The notes under the pieces were generated by a model. That model was given only the letters and a program-made list of their open reading frames with translations, ran no database searches and was not told where the DNA came from. Positions 58,762-64,000 of a DNA stretch of 64,000 bases are shown piece after piece; position 1 is the first letter of the stretch, and each line of letters opens with the position of its first letter. This DNA is from Beggiatoa leptomitoformis (GTDB lineage Bacteria > Pseudomonadota > Gammaproteobacteria > Beggiatoales > Beggiatoaceae): assembly GCF_001305575.3 (NCBI RefSeq), contig NZ_CP012373.2, positions 3,358,261 to 3,422,260 on the forward strand, given 5' to 3'. A program made the position numbers and the translations under genes.

Positions 58762-58980
58762 TTATAAGCTGCATGTAGCGTAACAACATATATTTAGGGA
58801 ACAGACAATTGATGATTTAAGCGTGGGCGGATTAATCCGTGTGATAGTATTCAGTATGAGACTAAGTATATTAACCGATAATACATAACTAACTTGCTTT
58901 TCTTAGGTTCTCATGTCTAGTGAATTCTTGCTACTTTAAGGTCTTACATAAACTGAATTTAGAAAAAGCAGCTTCTTTGA
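58762..58980. other. Gap between the PiT gene and the Rpn array
   Basis: No gene or strong structure. It holds the PiT promoter region and the 3' ends of any Rpn-array transcripts; no clear T-run terminator was seen for the array. Confidence 0.35.
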
Positions 58981-59283
58981 TTAATACTTTGTTGAAAAAG
59001 GGTATTGCTGGAGGAATGTTGCAAGAGAATCTACCACGATAGCTTCGCGCATCAACTGTTCTAAGCGTTCTGTATCATGAATTGCATCAATAGCCTGTTG
59101 TGCAGTGGGAGGAACTTCACCAAAACGCATGGTTAAAATCGCTAACAGCGCAGTTTTTATGCCTTCAGTTCTGCCTCTGACGATTCCCTCTACAATGCCT
59201 TCGGCTTTACCTTCAAGTTTACCTTGCTGTACGCCCTTCTGAATTCCTGATTCATACCAATTTGCAACCCGTTCCGCTAACAT
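58981..59283 (-). CDS. Free-standing Rpn C-terminal module, copy 3
   Basis: The product (about 100 residues from ATG 59283, MLAERVANWYESGIQKGVQQ...) equals the C-terminal part of the Rpn-type nuclease at 59716-60744. Differences are two EGK units (three in the nuclease) and a different tail (QQYPFSTKY instead of QQRIND). A longer reading from a TTG at 59322 adds FKIPKNDWTINV; that short piece resembles the nuclease sequence just before its own internal ATG. The nuclease core with D60/E81 is absent, so it cannot cut DNA by that site. Confidence 0.72.
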   Translation of the reverse strand: MLAERVANWYESGIQKGVQQGKLEGKAEGIVEGIVRGRTEGIKTALLAILTMRFGEVPPTAQQAIDAIHDTERLEQLMREAIVVDSLATFLQQYPFSTKY

Positions 59284-59328
59284 AACGTTTATCGTCCAGT
59301 CATTTTTAGGGATTTTAAACAAGTTTTA

Positions 59329-59670
59329 TTAATCGTTAATGCGTTGTTGGAGGAATGTTGCAAGAGAATCTACCACGATAGCTTCGCGCATCAACTGTTC
59401 TAAGCGTTCTGTATCATGAATTGCATCAATAGCCTGTTGTGCAGTGGAGGGAACTTCACCAAAACGCATGGTTAAAATCGCCAACAGCGCAGTTTTTATG
59501 CCTTCAGTTCTACCTCTGACGATGCCCTCTACAATGCCTTCAAGTTTACCTTCAGCTTTACCTTCAGCTTTGCCTTCAAGTTTGCCTTCGGCTTTACCCT
59601 CAAGCTTACCTTGTTGTACGCCCTTCTGAATTCCTGATTCATACCAATTTGCAACCCGTTCCGCTAACAT
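59329..59670 (-). CDS. Free-standing Rpn C-terminal module, copy 2
   Basis: This is the middle unit of the array. From ATG 59670 the product is about 113 residues, identical to the nuclease C terminus apart from six EGK(A/L) units (KLEG KAEG KLEG KAEG KAEG KLEG) in place of three and a single P-to-S change (GEVPSTAQQ). The unit, including about 45 bases of upstream sequence, repeats with a 387-base period relative to copy 3. Upstream of the ATG the bases ctggacgataaacgtt differ slightly from the better caggagataaacgtc at the nuclease's internal start. A TTG at 59709 is a possible alternative start. Confidence 0.75.
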   Translation of the reverse strand: MLAERVANWYESGIQKGVQQGKLEGKAEGKLEGKAEGKAEGKLEGIVEGIVRGRTEGIKTALLAILTMRFGEVPSTAQQAIDAIHDTERLEQLMREAIVVDSLATFLQQRIND

Positions 59671-59715
59671 AACGTTTATCGTCCAGTCATTTTTAGGGAT
59701 TTTAAACAAGTTTTA

Positions 59716-60021
59716 TTAATCGTTAATGCGTTGTTGGAGGAATGTTGCAAGAGAATCTACCACGATAGCTTCGCGCATTAACTGTTCTAAGCGTTCTGTA
59801 TCATGAATTGCATCAATAGCCTGTTGTGCAGTGGGAGGAACTTCACCAAAACGCATGGTTAAAATCGCTAACAACGCAGTTTTTATGCCTTCAGTTCTAC
59901 CTCTGACGATGCCCTCTACAATGCCTTCAAGTTTGCCTTCGGCTTTACCCTCAAGTTTACCTTGCTGTACGCCCTTCTGAATTCCTGATTCATACCAATT
60001 TGCAACCCGTTCCGCTAACAT
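59716..60021 (-). CDS. Predicted intragenic C-terminal product (RpnS-like), inside the nuclease gene
   Basis: Same frame as the nuclease, starting at the internal ATG with the sequence acaggagataaacgtc before it; product about 101 residues. The GGAG-to-ATG spacing (9) is usable. The free-standing copies downstream start at the same methionine, which supports this start being used. Predicted from sequence only. Confidence 0.55.
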   Translation of the reverse strand: MLAERVANWYESGIQKGVQQGKLEGKAEGKLEGIVEGIVRGRTEGIKTALLAILTMRFGEVPPTAQQAIDAIHDTERLEQLMREAIVVDSLATFLQQRIND

Positions 60022-60744
60022 GACGTTTATCTCCTGTAAGTCTATTAATTCAGGTATTTTCACTTCTGGTAAATGATAGGGTAAGTAAACCCGATTTAAC
60101 CACGTTGCAAAGGCTTTTCTAATTTCTTGTTGTTCGGGTTCTTTTAACCATGAAATAAGCAGACTAATCACTTGTGAAACTTCTAGTTCATTTTGAGCTT
60201 TTTCTAGCCGAAATAATGCCGCAACAAGGTTGTGTAAACTCGATAACTCTTTCGGGTTATAAACGCCTTCATCAATTAATAAATAGTGTAGTTGGGGTTG
60301 GTATTTTTGAAGAGGGGAAGGCTCAATTAAATCAGCGACATTTAATGGGGCTTTCCAGCGGGGTTGTCCGTTGTAAAGCACTATCGGTAAGACAGGCGGG
60401 AGTTTGCCATTAATTAGTTTTGCGTTGAGTAAATCTTGATACAGCAAACCAACATAGACCATAAAGCGTACTGCCATGTAAATATCTATACGAGATTGAA
60501 ACTCTAACAAAATATAAACGTAAAGCCATTTTCCCTGCCAGCGAATACGCCAAATTACATCGTTATCGCGACTACGTAAGTCGTCGCTGGTAAATTGTCC
60601 GCTAACTTTTTCTAAAGTCGTAAAGTCCAATTCTTTCACCCAATCTTCATGCACAAAGCCTTCTAGTAAGTCTTTGACCATTTCTGGATGAGAAAAGAAA
60701 CGTTTATAACTTGGGTCGTGGTCAGGTGTTTGTTTAGGCGGCAT
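59716..60744 (-). CDS. Rpn-family PD-(D/E)XK nuclease with an internal start
   Basis: The 342-residue protein is an Rpn/PDDEXK-type nuclease of a different subfamily from the 25 kb pair. Core residues are D60 or D62 (RSRDNDVIW), E81 and Q83 (LLEFQSRID). C-terminal part (from about 242): MLAERVANWYESGIQ, three EGK-type units, GIVEGIVRGRTEG, then a helical end. In-frame ATG 60021 starts this part and has a GGAG nine bases upstream, a good internal Shine-Dalgarno. In E. coli, rpn genes make a short C-terminal inhibitor (RpnS) from just such a start. The XRE regulator gene lay directly upstream on the same strand. Confidence 0.85.
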   Translation of the reverse strand: MPPKQTPDHDPSYKRFFSHPEMVKDLLEGFVHEDWVKELDFTTLEKVSGQFTSDDLRSRDNDVIWRIRWQGKWLYVYILLEFQSRIDIYMAVRFMVYVGLLYQDLLNAKLINGKLPPVLPIVLYNGQPRWKAPLNVADLIEPSPLQKYQPQLHYLLIDEGVYNPKELSSLHNLVAALFRLEKAQNELEVSQVISLLISWLKEPEQQEIRKAFATWLNRVYLPYHLPEVKIPELIDLQEINVMLAERVANWYESGIQKGVQQGKLEGKAEGKLEGIVEGIVRGRTEGIKTALLAILTMRFGEVPPTAQQAIDAIHDTERLEQLMREAIVVDSLATFLQQRIND

Positions 60745-61064
60745 GGTGGTTGAATCAACACCGTTTTTAGGCAGGAGATAAGACGAGTTTAGTCTGTTTT
60801 ATGGCTACTGTATTTATCTTAAATAACACTAGGTTTTTTCTTTTAATAACCCAATAATCTCTTTTAAATAAGTAATTTCTTTTTGTTGTTGTTCAATAAT
60901 AATATTTTGTTTTTCTACAATGTTTTGTAGGTCTTTATCAGTGGAATGGTAAATATTTTGTGACGAGTGTTCGTTACCTATATGATTATGGTTGAAAATA
61001 AAGGCTTTATATAATCCAAGTATTTCTAATAAATCGGTAGAGAAAATTTCTGCCAGTTTTTCTA

Positions 61065-61904
61065 GGGCGTGTCATCAAATAGTAAAAAATGTTATATTAT
61101 AAGTATATACCCAGATATCGCCAAGGATAAAACAATGAGTCGTCGCTATGCCTTAACCGATGAACAATGGTCAAAACTAGAACCACTACTCCCTGGACGT
61201 AAAGGACATGTTGGAATGACAGCTAAAGATAACCGCTTGTTTATTGATGCTGTTTTATTCCGTTATCGCAGTGGCATTCCTTGGCGCGACCTCCCCGAAC
61301 GCTTTGGTGATTTCCGTGTCGTCCATACCCGCTTCAGTCGTTGGTCTAAAAAAGGTGTCTGGGAACGTGTTTTCAAGATACTAAGTGCCGATGCTGATAA
61401 CGAATATGCCATGATAGACAGCACTATAGTTAGAGCGCATCAGCACAGTAGTGGCGGTAGCGCAGTGGGCGTAGTACAGGGGGGTTAAGTACCAAGATTA
61501 ACTCGGTTGTTGATGCATTGGGTAATCCGACCTTTTTTTTTGACTGCGGGACAGGCAAGTGACCTTGAGGGGGCTGATGTCCTTATTCCACAGATAAAGG
61601 CAAAGGCTTTATTGGCTGATAAGGCTTATGATGCAGATGAACGGGTTAGAAGTGTTTTAAAACAGCAAGGCATAGAACCTGTGATTCCGTTCAAGAGAAA
61701 TCGTTTAAATCCAACCGATTATGATAAAGCTCTTTATAAGGCACGTTATTTAATCGAGCATTTCTTTGGTAAATTAAAGCAATACCGTGCAATAGCTACA
61801 CGATATGATAAACGCGCTAGGAATTTCTTAAGTGGGGTTTATTTGGCTTCTACCTTGATTTTTTTGGCTTGAACCTTTAATCCTTATTATTTGATGACAG
61901 GCTC
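61065..61904 (+). mobile_element. Insertion sequence, IS5/IS427-like, damaged copy B (840 bp)
   Basis: Ends gggcgtgtcatcaaata and complement of gagcctgtcatcaaata are flanked by TA (61063-61064 and 61905-61906). The element is 11 bases shorter than the intact copies: about ten bases are missing near 61455-61495 and one C is missing before the T-run. It sits inside the XRE gene. Confidence 0.9.
61135..61872 (+). pseudogene. Transposase of IS copy B, frameshifted
   Basis: The first frame (from ATG 61135) reads normally to HQHSSGG, then diverges (SAVGVVQGG, stop at 61488) where intact copies have GGGADEAIGRSAGG. The second frame (61507-61872) still encodes the D and E catalytic motifs with several substitutions. 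The small deletion breaks the link between them, so it is unlikely to make active transposase. Confidence 0.82.
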
Positions 61905-61959
61905 TAGTTTTGACAAGCTAATATCACTATCTCCACGTTCAATATTTCCATATCCATTA

Positions 61960-62810
61960 GAGCGTGTCATCAAATAGTAAAAAGTGTTATATTATAAATA
62001 TATACCCAGATATCGCCAAGGATAAAACAATGAGTCGTCGCTATGCCTTAACCGATGAACAATGGTCAAAACTAGAACCGCTACTCCCTGGACGTAAAGG
62101 ACATGTCGGGATGACGGCTAAAGATAACCGCTTGTTTATTGATGCTGTTCTATTCCGTTATCGCAGTGGCATTCCTTGGCGCGACCTCCCCGAACGCTTT
62201 GGTGATTTCCGTGTCGTCCATACCCGCTTCAGTCGTTGGTCTAAAAAAGGTGTCTGGGAACGTGTTTTCAAGATACTAAGTGCCGATGCCGATAATGAAT
62301 ATGCCATGATAGACAGCACAATAGTTAGAGCGCATCAACATAGTAGTGGTGGTGGTGCAGATGAAGCCATTGGACGTAGCGCAGGGGGTTTAAGTACCAA
62401 GATTAACTCCGTTGTTGACGCACTGGGCAATCCGACCCTTTTTTTTTGACTGCGGGACAGGCAAGCGACCTTGAAGGGGCTGATGCTCTTATTCCTCAGA
62501 TAAAGGCAAACGCTTTATTGGCTGATAAGGCTTATGATGCTGATGAACGGGTTAGAGATGTTTTAAAACAGAAAAGCATAGAACCTGTGATTCCGTTCAG
62601 GAAAAATCGTTTAAATCCACCTGATTATGATAAAGCTCTTTATAAGGCACGTTATTTAATCGAGCATTTCTTTGGTAAATTAAAGCAATATCGTGCAATA
62701 GCTACACGATATGATAAACGCGCTAGGAATTTCTTAAGTGGGGTTTATTTGGCTTCTACCTTGATTCTTTTGGCTTGAACCTTTAACCCTTCTTATTTGA
62801 TGACAGGCTC
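61960..62810 (+). mobile_element. Insertion sequence, IS5/IS427-like, intact copy C (851 bp)
   Basis: Ends gagcgtgtcatcaaata and complement of gagcctgtcatcaaata, with TA flanks at 61958-61959 and 62811-62812. Same orientation as copy B and only 55 bases from it. It is inserted within the HTH-coding part of the XRE gene. Proteins match copy A. Confidence 0.93.
62030..62778 (+). CDS. IS427-type transposase of copy C, two frames joined by -1 frameshift
   Basis: Frame A runs from ATG 62030 (AAGGAT Shine-Dalgarno) to 62449 and frame B overlaps it to 62778. A run of nine T at 62439-62447 is the probable slippage site, moving from frame A to frame B by -1. The DDE residues are divided: D in MIDST (frame A), D in ADKAYD and E in IEHFFGKL (frame B). 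Confidence 0.88.
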
Positions 62811-62898
62811 TAGGTGACATATTTAATTTTTCTGCGACTTCTTCCTGTGTCCAACCTTTTAAAGTTCTAAAAAGTTTAATCCTTTCATTTACTTTCAT

Positions 62899-63023
62899 AA
62901 TAATCCCTTTTTTCTGGGTTAAAAATCAGTTAAACGGTTGTAACTTCTATTATTTTTTGTGGATACTGTGAAAACAGTGGATTACCTTAATCAGGCGTTT
63001 TTTCACTTGGTTAGGAGGTCGTT
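62899..63023. promoter_or_regulatory. Divergent control region between XRE gene and secreted-protein gene
   Basis: A short dyad actgt-gaaa-acagt lies at 62965-62978, a possible operator for the XRE protein. A perfect AGGAGGT ribosome binding site at 63012-63019 serves the rightward gene. No promoter is certain. Confidence 0.35.
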
Positions 63024-63875
63024 ATGAAGTTATTACGTGGGATAGTAACAACCGCATTGTTGGTAGGAATGCACAATGTTTACTCGGCTGATTATAGCTT
63101 AGATGCCAGTACAATGGCAGTGGGAGCAACAGCAGAGGAGAATTTAGTTGTTAAAGAGGGGTGTATTAACCTCGAAGAAAAATGTGATGTAGCTCAAAAA
63201 GCTAAATGGTTCAGTGCGCCATTAACTAAAGTAGGTTCATTAGATATTGGCGGTTCACTACAAGGTGATTTTGAAATTAACCTAACAATTAACATTAATA
63301 ATGGTAGTAAAGGCATTGTTTTACTAACACCCGACAACAAAAGTATTGAGTACAATATAAGCTGGTATGGTGGTTCTGGTGGGGGGTTTAGCACACCTTC
63401 ACTATTACCAAAAGGAATTGGTGAGGGCGGAAGTAGTAGATATGGGATAAACGGTTGGAATAGTATGCCTAGCTTCAATAATATTTCATTTACTGTGCGT
63501 CAGGGCGTGGCTAAGGTTTATATCAATGGTGGTGAATCACTTCTTGACCCAATTACATTTGACAAAAACACTGTATTTAGCCGTGTGTTGATTAAAGGGA
63601 TTAGTTCTAGTGACCGTCTCTCCGAAGTCAAAGTACGTGGCTTACAATCAGCCTCCTTTTGTTCTGGAGGAGGGTCAACTACTACACCCACCACAACCGA
63701 CAGTTGCGCTGCCAACTACAACGCAGGCACAGGTAAATTGACCATTCCTTGCGTTGCTGTTCCCGTATCATTACCTTTTGGCGGTACACAAACACTCAAC
63801 TACAGCGTCGATATGCAACAACGCACAAACACTTTTGCCTTTGATTTAGATTTAAACTCACTAAAACAACGTTAA
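63024..63875 (+). CDS. Secreted protein of unknown function
   Basis: No family is recognised. The 283-residue product has a signal peptide (hydrophobic about 8-18, likely cleavage after YSA near 22). A Gly/Ser/Asn-rich beta-like body follows (DFEINLTININNGSKGIVLLTP, core only; ISWYGGSGGGFSTPSLLP). The C-terminal part is split by a Thr-rich linker (GGGSTTTPTTTDSCA, about 222-236) from a short domain starting CAANYNAGTGKLTIPCVAVP. The cysteines may form disulfides. The AGGAGGT Shine-Dalgarno is near perfect. The frame ends normally at 63875. Confidence 0.75.
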   Translation: MKLLRGIVTTALLVGMHNVYSADYSLDASTMAVGATAEENLVVKEGCINLEEKCDVAQKAKWFSAPLTKVGSLDIGGSLQGDFEINLTININNGSKGIVLLTPDNKSIEYNISWYGGSGGGFSTPSLLPKGIGEGGSSRYGINGWNSMPSFNNISFTVRQGVAKVYINGGESLLDPITFDKNTVFSRVLIKGISSSDRLSEVKVRGLQSASFCSGGGSTTTPTTTDSCAANYNAGTGKLTIPCVAVPVSLPFGGTQTLNYSVDMQQRTNTFAFDLDLNSLKQR

Positions 63876-63945
63876 ATATCAATAAAACACAGTTACTAAT
63901 ATAAGTAACCTACACACTTTCATCCTAAGTTTGGATAATCTAAAT

Positions 63946-63986
63946 AGTGCGTTACGGTGCGAAAAAATGCACCTGACGCACCCTAC
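63946..63986. repeat. 'gtgcgtta ... taacgcac' palindromic repeat (copy 2)
   Basis: gtgcgttacggtgc pairs with gcacctgacgcac across an A-rich loop, followed by cctac. It is the inverse orientation of the copy at 18096. Confidence 0.65.
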
Positions 63987-64000
63987 GCTTGCTTGATACA

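Larger units (their letters stand above)
60829..62898 (-). pseudogene. XRE-family HTH regulator gene, split by two IS copies
   Basis: Removing the two IS copies and one TA at each site leaves one continuous frame of about 120 codons from ATG 62898 to TAG 60829. It begins MKVNERIKLFRTLKGWTQEE, continues through the junctions as ...LNMSPNGYGNIERGDSDIS, then LSKLEKLAEIFSTDLLEILG. The C-terminal part is coiled-coil-like (KQNIIIEQQQKEITYLKEII). WTQEEVAEKLNMS and NIERG are the classic XRE helix-turn-helix. As it stands the gene is broken twice, once inside the HTH. It lies 85 bases upstream of the Rpn nuclease gene on the same strand. Confidence 0.85.

Overview
The window looks like part of a chromosome from an AT-rich gammaproteobacterium. 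The gene families fit (NadA, TamA, RecB, short-form HisG, IbaG-MurA-HisG operon, GlnE, EngB, PiT). Hydrogenase-4-type membrane subunits, a sulfide:quinone-reductase-like flavoprotein, many signalling proteins and abundant intergenic palindromes suggest a sulfur-oxidising Thiotrichales member such as Beggiatoa. That assignment is inference from gene content and base composition; no 16S rRNA is present. No rRNA, tRNA or CRISPR array was seen.

Layout. 1-3.8 kb: nadA (cut by the window edge), a TamA-like Omp85 protein, and a divergent HyfE-like membrane protein. 3.9-10.6 kb: recB, then the methyl-cycle genes metK and ahcY. 10.6-17.4 kb: a PaiB-like protein, engB, a dynamin-like GTPase, a secreted unknown, an acrylyl-CoA-reductase-like gene, and an 851-bp IS5/IS427-type insertion sequence together with its decayed relatives (a 170-bp MITE and solo ends). 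17.6-23.2 kb: a gamma-glutamylcyclotransferase-like gene, a two-subunit molybdenum hydroxylase, and the ibaG-murA-hisG operon. 23.7-30.3 kb: a PLP enzyme overlapping a Cys-tailed YidD-like gene, two tandem Rpn-type nuclease genes, and a wzm-wzt-glycosyltransferase operon. 30.7-45.4 kb: a small exported protein, a PhnD-like binding protein paired with a SpoIIE-type phosphatase, a flavoprotein, a CorC-like protein, hisC, glnE, an orphan RND adaptor, and two DUF4139 paralogs. 45.6-58.7 kb: receiver-kinase, hyfB, a prepilin-like gene, MFS and MATE carriers, a kinase/response-regulator pair, a biotin-dependent carboxylase alpha subunit, and a PiT phosphate transporter. 58.9-63.9 kb: an Rpn nuclease gene followed by two free-standing copies of its C-terminal module, an XRE regulator gene split by two IS copies, and a secreted unknown.

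Most interesting points. (1) The Rpn locus at 58981-60744 has a full-length nuclease gene with an internal ATG preceded by a GGAG Shine-Dalgarno. It is followed by two tandem genes that begin at the equivalent methionine and encode only the C-terminal module, with different numbers of a four-residue EGK repeat. This looks like an intragenic RpnS-type antitoxin that has been duplicated into its own genes. (2) The upstream XRE gene reads as one continuous frame once both IS copies are removed. (3) The Rpn pair at 25-27 kb differs almost only at synonymous sites and by repeat number, so both copies appear to be under selection. (4) A MITE derived from the local IS has replaced the stop codon of engB. 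(5) Several intergenic repeat families sit at gene ends, and some supply or abut stop codons.
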